Program-made: the position numbers and the translations under genes
Assembly (NCBI RefSeq): GCF_001636405.1
Contig: NZ_KV440950.1
Location: forward strand, 1,635,712-1,699,711
Direction: 5' to 3'
From: Peribacillus frigoritolerans
Lineage (GTDB): Bacteria; Bacillota; Bacilli; Bacillales; DSM-1321
Length of the DNA stretch: 64,000 bases
Shown: piece after piece, positions 25,127-33,819 of the stretch
Position numbering within the stretch: position 1 is the stretch's first letter
How the letters are laid out: every line of letters starts with the position of its first letter
Notes under the pieces: generated by a model
Databases searched by the model: none
The model's input: only the letters and a program-made list of their open reading frames with translations
What the model was told of the DNA's origin: nothing

Positions 25127-25849
25127 ATGAGAATAGATAAGATTTTATCCAATATTGGTTATGGCAGCAGGAAAGAAGTGAAAAAGCTCCTGAAATCCGG
25201 CGCCGTCAAGGTTAATGAAAGGCTGATTAAGGATCCGAAGGAACAAGTGGACCCTGATACGGAAAACGTGACGGTTCATGGTGAACGGGTTGAATACAGG
25301 GAATTCATTTATTTAATGATGAATAAACCGCCGGGCGTATTGTCGGCAACGGAAGATAACTACCAAGAAACGGTCATCGACATCTTGGAGCCGGAAGATT
25401 CGGTATTCGAGCCATTTCCTGTAGGCCGTCTTGATAAGGACACAGAAGGTTTATTGCTGATCACGAATGACGGAAAGCTTGCCCACCAACTGCTTTCCCC
25501 AAAGAAACATGTCCCTAAAACATATTTTGCGGTCATTGATGGCGAAGTAACGGAACGGGATATCGAGGCATTCCGCAACGGAGTGACCTTGGATGATGGA
25601 TACGAAACAAAACCAGGAGAATTGAACATTTTAAAATCAGGCCTGACATCGGATATCGAGCTAACGATCATGGAAGGGAAGTTCCATCAGGTGAAGCGGA
25701 TGTTTGAGGCCGTTGGCAAACGTGTCGTCTACCTAAAGCGTCTTTCCATGGGGAGTTTACAGCTTGATGAGGAACTCGAGCTTGGTGAATACCGTGAGTT
25801 GACGGCGGAGGAGCTTGAACAGTTAAAGGCGGGCCAACCGGCTGAATGA
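25127..25849 (+). CDS. ytzG: 16S rRNA pseudouridine synthase (RsuA family, YtzG)
   Basis: A 240-residue RsuA/RluB-type pseudouridine synthase, expected to modify U516-equivalent of 16S rRNA. An N-terminal S4 domain (RIDKILSNIGYGSRKEVKKLLKSG) is followed by the catalytic domain. FPVGRLDKDTEGLLL carries the catalytic aspartate, and KFHQVKRMFEAVG is conserved. AGGAGG precedes the ATG by about seven bases. The length is typical. It is the last gene of this block before a terminator. Confidence 0.93.
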   Translation: MRIDKILSNIGYGSRKEVKKLLKSGAVKVNERLIKDPKEQVDPDTENVTVHGERVEYREFIYLMMNKPPGVLSATEDNYQETVIDILEPEDSVFEPFPVGRLDKDTEGLLLITNDGKLAHQLLSPKKHVPKTYFAVIDGEVTERDIEAFRNGVTLDDGYETKPGELNILKSGLTSDIELTIMEGKFHQVKRMFEAVGKRVVYLKRLSMGSLQLDEELELGEYRELTAEELEQLKAGQPAE

Positions 25850-25866
25850 TAGCTGGACACAAAAAA

Positions 25867-25892
25867 TGAGGCGGATAATATTGTCCGCCTCA
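25867..25892. terminator. Terminator after ytzG
   Basis: TGAGGCGGA / TCCGCCTCA hairpin with an A-run upstream (25860-25866), between ytzG and the convergent ytzE. It has only a weak T-run on the plus side, so it may serve the minus-strand gene better. Confidence 0.7.
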
Positions 25893-25933
25893 AAGTATTT
25901 TACATATCGATCTTGTTCGGGTGGTCGTTCTTT

Positions 25934-26155
25934 TTACGATGACATCTTCACCTTTTTACTTGTTGTCGTCCAAAGGCCTCGGCTTGGGCTTTGAACAAGG
26001 TCATTGTATGCTAAGACATTTAAATCGCGCTGCACAGTTCGAGGAGTGATGCCAAATTCTTCTACAAGCTCTTGAGTAGAAACCGTACCGTTATTGCTAA
26101 TGAACATATAAACGGATTTAATACGGGTTAACATGCGATTTGTTGAAGGTTTCAA
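25934..26155 (-). CDS. ytzE: DeoR-type HTH protein YtzE
   Basis: A 73-residue protein consisting only of a DeoR-type helix-turn-helix: RIKSVYMFISNNGTVSTQEL, then LVEEFGITPRTVQRDLNVL and LVQSPSRGLW. It lacks any effector domain, as in B. subtilis YtzE. The start is TTG at 26155, eight bases after AAGGAG; the upstream in-frame ATGs have no ribosome site. Its targets are unknown. Confidence 0.88.
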   Translation of the reverse strand: MKPSTNRMLTRIKSVYMFISNNGTVSTQELVEEFGITPRTVQRDLNVLAYNDLVQSPSRGLWTTTSKKVKMSS

Positions 26156-26533
26156 AAAATCACTCCTTATTCTTTTCATTGTTATTTTGAACAAATGAAA
26201 ACAACCGATATGTCGGACAGCATTCCAGCTGTCACTATGTACTTGCTATACCCACCCTATAACTCCTCGGAAACATTAGAAAAAATAAGATGTCATTAGC
26301 TTCATTCTACCCCTTTGCAAAAGCAAATTCTAGGAAAAGATACTAATTGACTAAATATTACATTTATTATATCAAATTTTAACAAAATTATTCTCATTGC
26401 CTATACAAAATTAATAAAGAGTTGTTCCATTTGTTCATGCTCATATTTTGCCAATAAAGAATGCTTACTATGCACACGATACAAACGTTGACTTTTAAAG
26501 TATATGCATGTTATTTTACTTAAAACGGCCCTT

Positions 26534-26554
26534 AAATCGTAATTATTACGCTTT
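26534..26554 (+). promoter_or_regulatory. Zur box in a 520-bp intergenic region
   Basis: The left arm AAATCGTAAT and right arm ATTACGCTTT around one T match the Bacillus Zur consensus (AAATCGTAAT-N-ATTACGATTT) with a single mismatch. TTGACT at 26488-26493 could be a -35 with a poor TTATTT -10. ATG codons follow at 26555 and 26579; the second has GGAGG nine bases upstream and would encode only 14 residues (MACRYDVIMRYRAV). The next real gene starts at 26680. The rest of 26156-26679 holds nothing else I can name. Confidence 0.7.
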
Positions 26555-26679
26555 ATGTGTTGGTGGAGGAATTGCTTGATGGCTTGCCGTTACGATGTCA
26601 TAATGAGGTATCGGGCAGTATAGACTTTTCATACATATCCAAGAGGATTTAAATATAAACCAATTCGAGGTAGAGCCAT

Positions 26680-27030
26680 ATGAACGATAGATTAATGGAG
26701 TTTTTATTGCGCGACGAAGTAACCAGACTTTCTGGCGTCAAAAAACAAGTGTATGAATTCATCGTGAACGAAGAAGATTATCTTGCATCGAAGGCGGACA
26801 CGGTCGATCAATTCATGAGATTGCTGGTAAAGCATTCCCCGCCCAGGCTTGCAGCCCGTCATTTCAATATGCCCTATGGGGAAATCATCCGTTTCATGAA
26901 TGAAATAGAAGATGAACTGAATGAGAGATTAGAGGAAAGATGCAAGAAAGTGAAGTGGATGGACTACACGGAAAAGGACCAGCAGGCATTTGAGGAATAT
27001 CATAGGAAGTTATATCTTTTCGTAAATTAA
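26680..27030 (+). CDS. Conserved-looking hypothetical protein
   Basis: A 116-residue soluble, helical, charged protein starting MNDRLMEFLLRDEVTRLSGV. The segment SPPRLAARHFNMPYGEIIRFMNEIEDELNERLEERC has the look of a helix-turn-helix (a region 4-like recognition element), so DNA binding is possible. CGAGGTAGAGCCAT precedes the ATG. A Zur box lies 126 bp upstream of the start, but a microframe lies between, so zinc control of this gene is uncertain. Terminator downstream. I do not recognise the family. Confidence 0.7.
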   Translation: MNDRLMEFLLRDEVTRLSGVKKQVYEFIVNEEDYLASKADTVDQFMRLLVKHSPPRLAARHFNMPYGEIIRFMNEIEDELNERLEERCKKVKWMDYTEKDQQAFEEYHRKLYLFVN

Positions 27031-27044
27031 TCAATTGGATCATG

Positions 27045-27074
27045 AAAATGCCCGGAATGAAAGGGCATTTTTTT
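27045..27074 (+). terminator. Terminator
   Basis: AAAATGCCC / GGGCATTTTTTTT hairpin 15 bp after the hypothetical gene. Confidence 0.88.
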
Positions 27075-27196
27075 TATTTGTCACGGGAATCCAGGACAAT
27101 CATTATTTGAAATGGACCATAAGAGCAAGAATGAGGACGATTTGGAGCTGGGGTGATTGTTAGAATAGGGACAAATGAATTTTAGGAGCATCTATA

Positions 27197-27967
27197 ATGA
27201 CTAATATTAAGGAATTCAATGAATTACACTTTTCGAAGGACCTGTTGATATTGGGGAATGTCTGGGATCTATTATCGGCCTTGATTCTCGAGAAATCAGG
27301 ATTCAAGGCGATTGGAACGACAAGCTGGGGAATTGCCAACTCCCTGGGGTATTCTGATGGCGAATTGATTGATTTTGAAAGACATTTAGGTATCATTAAA
27401 CTAATTGCGGATAATGTGAAAATTCCCGTCACCGCGGACATTGAAGCAGGCTATGGTGAAACCGCAGACAAGATTGTCGATAATGTGTTAAGGACGGCAG
27501 ACGCCGGTGTAGCCGGGATCAATATTGAGGATTCACTAAAAAAACAAAAAGGTCTTAGAGATATATATCAACACTGCAGCCTGCTATTAAAAATAAGGGA
27601 AGCGTTGGATTATAATGGGTATGAAGGTTTTTACATCAATGCCAGAACAGATACTTATTTTCAAAAAGAAAATCCTTTCCCGGAAACGGCAGAGCGGGCA
27701 AAGGCGTATGTGGAAAGTGGTGCCAGCGGAATATTCATCCCTGGATTAACGAACCATGATGAAATAAAAGAAATCACTTTGAATATAGGTGCTCCCCTTA
27801 ATGTATTATCTTTGCCTGGATTGACGAATGGTAAGGAGCTTGAAGAATTAGGCGTAAAACGCCTCAGTTTCGGGAATGCCCTGTTCGATAAAGCCATTGA
27901 ATTGTTAGAACGAGATACAGCACGAATAGTAGATCTAAGTGACACCTCACATTTATATGGGAAGTAA
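27197..27967 (+). CDS. Isocitrate lyase / PEP mutase superfamily protein
   Basis: A 256-residue member of the ICL/PEPM superfamily. GNVWDLLSALILEKSGFKAIGTTSWGIANSLGY forms the start of the barrel. VTADIEAGYGE contains the metal-binding acidic residues, GINIEDS follows, and INARTDTY completes the site. The KKCGH motif of true isocitrate lyases is absent, so it is more likely a C-C or P-C lyase of the methylisocitrate/oxaloacetate/phosphonomutase type; the substrate is unknown. It precedes adaA by 24 bp to the chosen start and appears to lead an operon with adaA and adaB, an unusual combination. Confidence 0.85.
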   Translation: MTNIKEFNELHFSKDLLILGNVWDLLSALILEKSGFKAIGTTSWGIANSLGYSDGELIDFERHLGIIKLIADNVKIPVTADIEAGYGETADKIVDNVLRTADAGVAGINIEDSLKKQKGLRDIYQHCSLLLKIREALDYNGYEGFYINARTDTYFQKENPFPETAERAKAYVESGASGIFIPGLTNHDEIKEITLNIGAPLNVLSLPGLTNGKELEELGVKRLSFGNALFDKAIELLERDTARIVDLSDTSHLYGK

Positions 27968-27990
27968 AACCTGAAAGGATGCGGAGTATA

Positions 27991-28563
27991 ATGGCTGTTG
28001 CTATAAATCTTTCTTTTGAAGAAATGTGGGAGAAAATCATTGCTTGCGACTCTAAATATGACGGATTATTCTTTACCGCAGTAAAGACAACTAAAATATA
28101 CTGCCGCCCTTCATGCAGGTCAAGGAAGCCGAAAAAAATAAATGTGAAATTCTATCATGACATCGATGAAGTCGAAAAGGCCGGTTTCCGTGCTTGCAAA
28201 AGATGCCAACCGGAAGTTGATGATTCCCCGAAGATTGGACTTGTAAGAGATATCATCGCTTTCTTGGTCAATCAGTATAATCAAAAAGTGGAATTAAAGG
28301 ATATTGCCAATCATGTCGGTGTAAGTTCCTATTATCTGGAGCGGCTATTCAAAAAGGAAACATTAGAAACTCCCCGTTCCTATTTGGAAAAAATCAGAGT
28401 GGATAAAGCTTCATACCTTCTAACAAGCACAAGTCGAACGAATCTTGAGATTTGCCTTGAAGTCGGTTTCCAAAGCCCTTCAAACTTTTATAAAGTATTT
28501 CGCCGTTTGAAAAATTGTACTCCAAGTGAATATCGCAACATGAATCTTAAGAATCGAGTGTAA
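27991..28563 (+). CDS. adaA: AdaA methylphosphotriester repair protein / transcriptional activator
   Basis: A 190-residue Ada N-terminal domain plus AraC-type helix-turn-helix. With the ATG at 27991 the zinc cysteines fall at Cys38, Cys42, Cys69 and Cys72, the same numbering as E. coli Ada. Cys38 takes a methyl group from phosphotriesters and turns the protein into an activator. The AraC half (ELKDIANHVGVSSYYLERLFKKE; EICLEVGFQSPSNFYKVFRR) lies at about 100-185. GCGGAG precedes this start; an ATG four codons earlier has none. Together with adaB it forms the inducible alkylation response. Confidence 0.93.
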   Translation: MAVAINLSFEEMWEKIIACDSKYDGLFFTAVKTTKIYCRPSCRSRKPKKINVKFYHDIDEVEKAGFRACKRCQPEVDDSPKIGLVRDIIAFLVNQYNQKVELKDIANHVGVSSYYLERLFKKETLETPRSYLEKIRVDKASYLLTSTSRTNLEICLEVGFQSPSNFYKVFRRLKNCTPSEYRNMNLKNRV

Positions 28564-28592
28564 GCCACATATACAGAAATGGAGGTCCTTAT

Positions 28593-29069
28593 ATGAGTGA
28601 ATTATATAAACTAGATTATGAATCACCGATTGGAGTTATCGAGATATCAGGAACGAATGATGCCATCAGTTCCATAATGTTCGCTGAAAGGGATATAAAG
28701 ATAAATATTATGCAAGAGCACACGCCTCAGGTTTTGGCGGAGTGCTTTAGTCAGCTTGATGAGTATTTCAAAGGTGAACGCAGGGAATTTACATTTCCTT
28801 ATACACTTGAAGGGACCAACTTCCAAAAAAACGTTTGGAACGCATTAACGGGAATCCTGTACGCTAACACGGGTTCCTATAAAGACATCGCCGTTTCAAT
28901 CGGTAATGAAAAAGCCATTAGGGCAGTAGGGAGCGCTAACGGCAGAAATAAGTTAAGCATCGTGATTCCTTGTCATCGAATAATAGGTTCAAATGGGAAA
29001 TTAACTGGTTATGCGGGTGGCTTGTGGAGAAAGGAATGGCTCCTTCAGCATGAAAGGAATTTTAATTGA
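28593..29069 (+). CDS. adaB: Methylated-DNA-[protein]-cysteine S-methyltransferase
   Basis: A 158-residue suicide enzyme that repairs O6-methylguanine. The acceptor is Cys127 in IVIPCHRII, with NGRNKLSIV before it and GYAGGLWRKEWLL after. GSYKDIAVSIGNEKAIRAVGSAN is the DNA-binding helix. GGAGGTCCTTAT precedes the ATG. It follows adaA by 29 bp, an arrangement equivalent to B. subtilis adaAB. It provides the real transferase activity that the ATL protein at 21449 lacks. Confidence 0.94.
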   Translation: MSELYKLDYESPIGVIEISGTNDAISSIMFAERDIKINIMQEHTPQVLAECFSQLDEYFKGERREFTFPYTLEGTNFQKNVWNALTGILYANTGSYKDIAVSIGNEKAIRAVGSANGRNKLSIVIPCHRIIGSNGKLTGYAGGLWRKEWLLQHERNFN

Positions 29070-29264
29070 GGTACTAGGCTCAACTTTATGGTAATCGCCC
29101 GGGCCACTCTCCATTGATGGAGGACACAGTTTTTTATTTAGGAATGGTCTCATCCCGATCCATCTCATGATTTTAGTGAGGATTTTTTTCCACATTTTTC
29201 AAACGAAACTTGGTTATCTTTCACGTATTTTTACTGTTTTATAGGATGAAAACTCTCTGGATTG

Positions 29265-29383
29265 AAGAAATTTGCGACACTCCTGCCGAAAAACTGGCTA
29301 GCCGAGACCCCACAGACGCTTGCGACGAGGAGGCTTGGCAGACAGTCGGCGGAAAGGGAGCGGATTTCTGAAATCAGCTGCAA
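29265..29383 (+). repeat. Second dispersed intergenic element (type 2), copy C
   Basis: Starts near GAAGAAATTTGCGACACTCC, continues with CTGCCGAAAAACTGG, CCGAGACCCCACAGACGCTT, GCGACGAGGAGGCTTGGC and ends GGCGGAAAGGGAGCGGATTT. It has the same block order as the GTTGATT element (GCGACACTCCTGC, GAGACCCC, GAGGAGGC, GCGGAAAG) but diverged sequence and no GTTGATT ends. A shorter copy is at 44033 and a 3' fragment at 36999. Confidence 0.75.
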
Positions 29384-29390
29384 CTTGAAC

Positions 29391-29432
29391 AAAAAAACGG
29401 GAACTATACTACTGTATAGTTCCCGTTTTTTT
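29391..29432. terminator. Bidirectional terminator
   Basis: AAAAAAACGGGAACTATA / TATAGTTCCCGTTTTTTT, an 18-bp perfect stem around a short loop, before the convergent DeoR gene. Confidence 0.93.
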
Positions 29433-29439
29433 CTTGCTT

Positions 29440-30198
29440 TTAAGAAAGAATCAAATGTGTGCCGGTCTCTTTAAACGAAGAGATGAAATCTTTAGGCAGA
29501 TGATCGTCAGTAATGATGTAATCGATTTTATCCAGTGACGATATCCCGATGGTCACATCTTTCCCGAACTTGGAGCTGTCAGCGGCAATATAGACTTCTT
29601 GGGATAAATCAATGATTTTTTTTCGTGTGTTCGCTTCTTCTAAATTATAGTCGGATATCCCTTTTTCAACGGTTATGCCGCTCGCACAAATGAATGCTTT
29701 TGAAATATTCAATTCACTGAAGTTGAATAAGTAGTCAAATGCAACGATGGATTGTTCATTTCTCCTGACTTTCCCGCCTATGATCAATATCTCGATATCG
29801 CTATGAATGAGCTCATTTACAACAGGGATCGAACTGGTTATTACGGTCAGTTTCTTTTTCTGTTTTATATATTTAGCGATTTGATAGGTTGTCGAACCAC
29901 TATCGATATAAATGCAATCCCCATCGTCGATATACTCACTGCATTTTTGGGCGATGGATTCTTTTTCTTCTAATTGACTGAACATCCGTTCATCTATCGT
30001 CGATTCTCCAAACTTCGATTGAACCAGCTTAACGCCGCCATAGATCTTTTCAATTTTTCCTTGCCTTGTAAGAAGGTTTATATCCCTTCTTATGGTTTCG
30101 ATGGAAACTTGCATTTCTTCAGTAAGTTCGGCAATCTTCATCACTTTTCTAATCGTTAATAACTCGATGATCTTCTTTTGCCTTTCAAGAGGAAGCAT
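29440..30198 (-). CDS. DeoR/GlpR family regulator of the phosphonate operon
   Basis: A 252-residue regulator. N-terminal HTH: RQKKIIELLTIRKVMKIAEL, then SIETIRRDINLLTRQGKIEK, followed by the conserved YGGVKL. The C-terminal DeoRC sugar-phosphate sensor domain has DGDCIYIDSGSTTYQIAKYI and AADSSKFGK. It is divergently transcribed from the 2-aminoethylphosphonate genes across a 228-bp gap, so it is the obvious regulator. The effector would be a phosphorylated intermediate, but that is inference. The DeoR class is not the regulator usually described for phn genes (LysR or GntR in proteobacteria). Confidence 0.88.
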   Translation of the reverse strand: MLPLERQKKIIELLTIRKVMKIAELTEEMQVSIETIRRDINLLTRQGKIEKIYGGVKLVQSKFGESTIDERMFSQLEEKESIAQKCSEYIDDGDCIYIDSGSTTYQIAKYIKQKKKLTVITSSIPVVNELIHSDIEILIIGGKVRRNEQSIVAFDYLFNFSELNISKAFICASGITVEKGISDYNLEEANTRKKIIDLSQEVYIAADSSKFGKDVTIGISSLDKIDYIITDDHLPKDFISSFKETGTHLILS

Positions 30199-30343
30199 AA
30201 GTTACACCCGCCTATTCTTCATATCTATCTTCCTGATATTCAGTTTAAGTGTACTGTTTACTGCGAACATATTCAACATATAGCTGATAAAAATATCATT
30301 AGTTGGTCAAAAGTTAGTATCAATTTAGTAAAAAGGTGTTCAA

Positions 30344-30399
30344 TATTTACAGAGTATTTACAAAAATCCCAACTTCGGTTTACAAAGGGCTTTTATACT
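30344..30399 (+). promoter_or_regulatory. Phased TTTACA repeats and -10 of the phosphonate operon
   Basis: TTTACA occurs at 30346, 30357 and 30379, spaced 11 and 22 bp, all on one helical face; the first two are within TATTTACA. A TATACT at 30394-30399 is a good -10, but there is no -35 at the right distance. Direct repeats of this kind are common DeoR-family binding sites. Confidence 0.5.
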
Positions 30400-30426
30400 A
30401 AGGGTGTATTAAAGGAGGTGAACGGT

Positions 30427-31179
30427 TTGCTAAAACTACAAAATATTAGCAAGCAATTCGATGGAAAATCAGTTTTGGATCATATAAATCTTGAAATTAA
30501 AACGGGGGAGATCGTTTCACTATTAGGACCAAGTGGAAGCGGCAAAACTACTTTATTACATATAATTTTGGGCTTGACGGGTATCAATCATGGAAAAATC
30601 ATTTTCAATGATACCGATTTGAGTAACGTGCCCATGAAAGACCGGGGATTTAATATCGTTTTCCAGGATTACGCTCTTTTCCCGCATTTGAATGCCTATG
30701 AAAATATCGTTTATGGATTGAGGAACAGGAAGGGATCCGTTTCCAAGGAAGAGCTTCAGGAATACATCAATTTCCTGGAATTAACACCGCATTTGAAAAA
30801 AAGGATCAGCGAACTGTCAGGGGGTCAGAAACAAAGGGTTTCGATCGCAAGGACTCTTGTAATGAAACCGAAAATCCTATTACTTGATGAGCCGCTGAGT
30901 GCTTTGGATGGTGTGATCAAGGAATCGATAAAGGAACGCATCAAATCCATTGCCCGCGAATTTAAGCTGACGACCATCATAGTGACTCATGACCCGGAAG
31001 AGGCTTTGACGATGTCGGATAAGATTTTGATCATTAATCAAGGGAATATTTCTCAATTTGGATCGCCGCAAGAAATCATCAATCAGCCAGCCAATGATTT
31101 TGTTAAGGAATTCATTCTTAAACAGCTGGAGATCAAGAGAGAAAATATTTATAACTTATTCGGTGAAAAGTATGCCTGA
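30427..31179 (+). CDS. 2-aminoethylphosphonate ABC transporter, ATP-binding protein
   Basis: A 250-residue ABC ATPase. Walker A GPSGSGKT, Q-loop FQDYALFPHL, signature LSGGQKQR, Walker B ILLLDEPLSALD, and H-loop VTHDPEEA. The closest family is the spermidine/iron/phosphonate (PotA/FbpC/PhnT) importers. I chose the TTG at 30427, eight bases after the perfect AAAGGAGGTG; the open frame reaches much further upstream but lies within the regulatory region. It overlaps the permease start by eight bases. Assignment to 2-aminoethylphosphonate rests on the downstream phnW-phnX. Confidence 0.88.
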   Translation: MLKLQNISKQFDGKSVLDHINLEIKTGEIVSLLGPSGSGKTTLLHIILGLTGINHGKIIFNDTDLSNVPMKDRGFNIVFQDYALFPHLNAYENIVYGLRNRKGSVSKEELQEYINFLELTPHLKKRISELSGGQKQRVSIARTLVMKPKILLLDEPLSALDGVIKESIKERIKSIAREFKLTTIIVTHDPEEALTMSDKILIINQGNISQFGSPQEIINQPANDFVKEFILKQLEIKRENIYNLFGEKYA

Positions 31180-32788
31180 TGTAAAACCGGCAATGAGAGT
31201 CATTTATATACCTATCTTACTGCTATTTGCCGCTTTTCTTTTCTTGCCGCTTGGCATGTTGTTCGTCCGTTCTTTTGAAACGGCAGATGGAATCAATCTC
31301 TCGAATTATCTAACGGTCCTTTCAAATGCAGAGCTGATGAAGTCATTTGGAAACAGCGTGAAAATCTCGGGGCTCACAGCCGTCATTACGACCGTTTTAG
31401 CCTTTTTCCTGGCCTATTCCATCCATTGCACCCGATTATATAGTCCATTAAAAAGTGTAATTAAAACCGGGATCCTTATTCCGATGCTGCTTCCGACAAT
31501 CACATTTGGGTTTGCGATCATCTACTCTTTCGGCAATCAAGGAATCATAACGAAGATTTTTGGAAGGAATCTCTTCGATATATATGGATTTAATGGATTA
31601 TTGATAGGTTATGTAATCTATACATTGCCATCAGCTTTTCTTCTCATTAATAATTCCTTCAAGTACATGGATAAAAAGTTCATCATCGTCTCAAAATTAA
31701 TGGGTGACGGAACGATAAGAAGTTTCTTGAATACGATCATACGGCCATTGTCAGGAACTTTAGGTGGAGCTTTTGTACTTTCCTTCATCTTGAGCTTCAC
31801 CGACTTTGGGATACCGGCTTCGGTCGGCGGGACCTACACCGTCGTTGCGACGCAACTGTATCAAGTCATGCTGGGTTCCATCCCTGATTTCAATAATGGC
31901 GCTGTGATTGCCATTCTCATGCTCATTCCGGTAGTGTTCAGTGTTTTCCTATTAAACTATCTGGAAAAACTCAATTTTCATTATGACAAGTTCAGCGATA
32001 TTGAATTGACGCAGCACAAAGGGAGGGATATCTGTTTTGGCGGTATTTCGCTGCTGGTCTTAATAGGAATGTTTTCTGTATTTGCAGTCATGTTCATTGC
32101 ACCATTTTTAACTAGTTTCCCTTACGATCTCACATTCACCTTAAAGCATTTTATCGACACATTCCAATCGAGCGATTTAACGGCAGTCTATAAAAACTCC
32201 TTATTCGTTGCCTTGATGACGGCCGTACTGGGAACGTTCATCGCCTTTAGCTCGGCGGTCTTGAATGTCAGGACGCCCCTTAAAGGGAAATCATCAATGG
32301 ATGTCATTTCGATGCTGACGAATACAGTACCGGGAATGGTGTTGGGCTTATCGTATTTGCTGCTGTTCAACGGAAGCAGCTGGAAGGGGACCTTTGCCAT
32401 CATCATTCTATGTAACATGGTCCACTTCTTTACGACCCCCTATTTAATGGCGAAGAACTCTTTATCTAAAATGAACCCTGGTTGGGAAACCACCGGGAAT
32501 TTATTGGGGGATAGCTGGATCAGGACAATCTATCGTGTCATCCTGCCTAACTCGGCATCTACGGTAATCGAGATGTTCAGCTACTATTTCATCAATAGTA
32601 TGGTGACGATCAGCGGAATCATCTTTTTGGTCACGGCCCAAACCACATTAGTGGCCAGTAAAATTAAAGAGCTTCAGCATTTTGCCAAATTCAATGAAAT
32701 ATTCATCCTGTCTCTACTTATCTTTTTTACAAATCTAGTCGTGAAGCTGCTTTGTGATCATTATCAAAAAAGACAATTCAAACATTAA
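31172..32788 (+). CDS. 2-aminoethylphosphonate ABC transporter, fused permease
   Basis: A 538-residue protein with two consecutive binding-protein-dependent permease domains, about 12 membrane helices in all, as in FbpB/ThiP. Each half has an EAA-type loop: roughly KLMGDGTIRSFLNTIIRPLS in the first, NLLGDSWIRTIYRVILPNS in the second. Other phosphonate importers have two separate permeases (PhnU, PhnV). I chose the ATG at 31172, overlapping the ATPase stop, because GGTGAAAAG precedes it. The longer open frame runs through the ATPase gene. Translational coupling is likely. Confidence 0.86.
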   Translation: MPDVKPAMRVIYIPILLLFAAFLFLPLGMLFVRSFETADGINLSNYLTVLSNAELMKSFGNSVKISGLTAVITTVLAFFLAYSIHCTRLYSPLKSVIKTGILIPMLLPTITFGFAIIYSFGNQGIITKIFGRNLFDIYGFNGLLIGYVIYTLPSAFLLINNSFKYMDKKFIIVSKLMGDGTIRSFLNTIIRPLSGTLGGAFVLSFILSFTDFGIPASVGGTYTVVATQLYQVMLGSIPDFNNGAVIAILMLIPVVFSVFLLNYLEKLNFHYDKFSDIELTQHKGRDICFGGISLLVLIGMFSVFAVMFIAPFLTSFPYDLTFTLKHFIDTFQSSDLTAVYKNSLFVALMTAVLGTFIAFSSAVLNVRTPLKGKSSMDVISMLTNTVPGMVLGLSYLLLFNGSSWKGTFAIIILCNMVHFFTTPYLMAKNSLSKMNPGWETTGNLLGDSWIRTIYRVILPNSASTVIEMFSYYFINSMVTISGIIFLVTAQTTLVASKIKELQHFAKFNEIFILSLLIFFTNLVVKLLCDHYQKRQFKH

Positions 32789-32801
32789 TGAGGGGGATAT
32801 T

Positions 32802-33794
32802 ATGTCTAAAACGATCAAGATAGCCTTACTTTCTTTAGTTGCTCTAAGTTTGGTATTTGTATTGGTGGGCCGTAACAGCGGCAAAGCGGATGAGGAAAAG
32901 GTGGTCATTTATACGAATGGCGATGAAGAAGCAACTGCCGCAATGGAGACTTCGCTGAAAGATGCCGGATACGAAGGAAAATATGTCCTTCAATCATTAG
33001 GCTCATCTGAATTAGGAGGGAAACTGCTCGCAGAAGGAGATGAAATCGAGGCTGATGTCGTGACGATGAGTTCCTATTTCATTGAAAGCGCACAGGAACA
33101 GCACTCCATGTTCAAGGACCTGTCATTCAGTACAAAAGCATTGGAAAAAAAACCAGCCTATTATACACCGATTTTGGCCAATACCGGTTCCATTTTTGTG
33201 AATACGGAAGTGCTTAAACAAAAAGGCCTGCCGATGCCTACCTCGATTAAGGATTTAACAAAGCCGGAATATAAAGGGCTCGTTTCAATTCCTAATATCC
33301 TGGACTCTTCAACAGGGTGGCTGTTAGTTCAAGCAATAATCAGTCAATACGGTGACGCAGAGGGCAAAAAGGTTCTCCATGACTTAATGGTAAATAGCGG
33401 TCCGCATCTTGAGAGCTCAGGTTCAGGTCCAATCAATAAAGTTCAAGCAGGGGAAGTGGCTGCCGGTTTTGGTTTACGCTATCAAGCCGTGATGGCTAAA
33501 GAGTCGGGTTTACCGATCAAATTCGTCGATCCGGCTGAGGGGAATTTCTCTTACACGGAATCCGTTGCTGTCGTGAATAAAGATAATGAAGCTAAAACAA
33601 GTTTAGCGATGAAAATGGCAGAAACGATCAGTAAAGATGCTAGAGAAGCACTGTTGAAACATTACCCGGTCGCACTTTATGAAGGTGAAAAGGTAACGGA
33701 AAAGAACAAACCGGCCCACCCTAAGAAATATAAGCAGCCCCTAACGGTCGAATTATTGAAACAGCATCAAGAATTCTTTAAATCAGCACAATGA
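32802..33794 (+). CDS. 2-aminoethylphosphonate ABC transporter, substrate-binding protein
   Basis: A 330-residue family 1 extracellular solute-binding protein of the PhnS type. The N-terminus MSKTIKIALLSLVALSLVFV is a membrane segment, followed by LVGRNSGKADEEK. The position where a lipobox cysteine would stand (LVG-C) is Arg, so it is not a standard lipoprotein and may stay anchored by the uncleaved helix. The domain shows VVIYTNGDEEA, SSELGGKLLAEGDEIEADVV, NTGSIFVNT and GEVAAGFGLRYQ. The ATG at 32802 follows GAGGGGG. It lies between the permease and phnW in one operon. Confidence 0.87.
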   Translation: MSKTIKIALLSLVALSLVFVLVGRNSGKADEEKVVIYTNGDEEATAAMETSLKDAGYEGKYVLQSLGSSELGGKLLAEGDEIEADVVTMSSYFIESAQEQHSMFKDLSFSTKALEKKPAYYTPILANTGSIFVNTEVLKQKGLPMPTSIKDLTKPEYKGLVSIPNILDSSTGWLLVQAIISQYGDAEGKKVLHDLMVNSGPHLESSGSGPINKVQAGEVAAGFGLRYQAVMAKESGLPIKFVDPAEGNFSYTESVAVVNKDNEAKTSLAMKMAETISKDAREALLKHYPVALYEGEKVTEKNKPAHPKKYKQPLTVELLKQHQEFFKSAQ

Positions 33795-33819
33795 TGAATA
33801 CAGTGAGGAGTGAAGGAAA

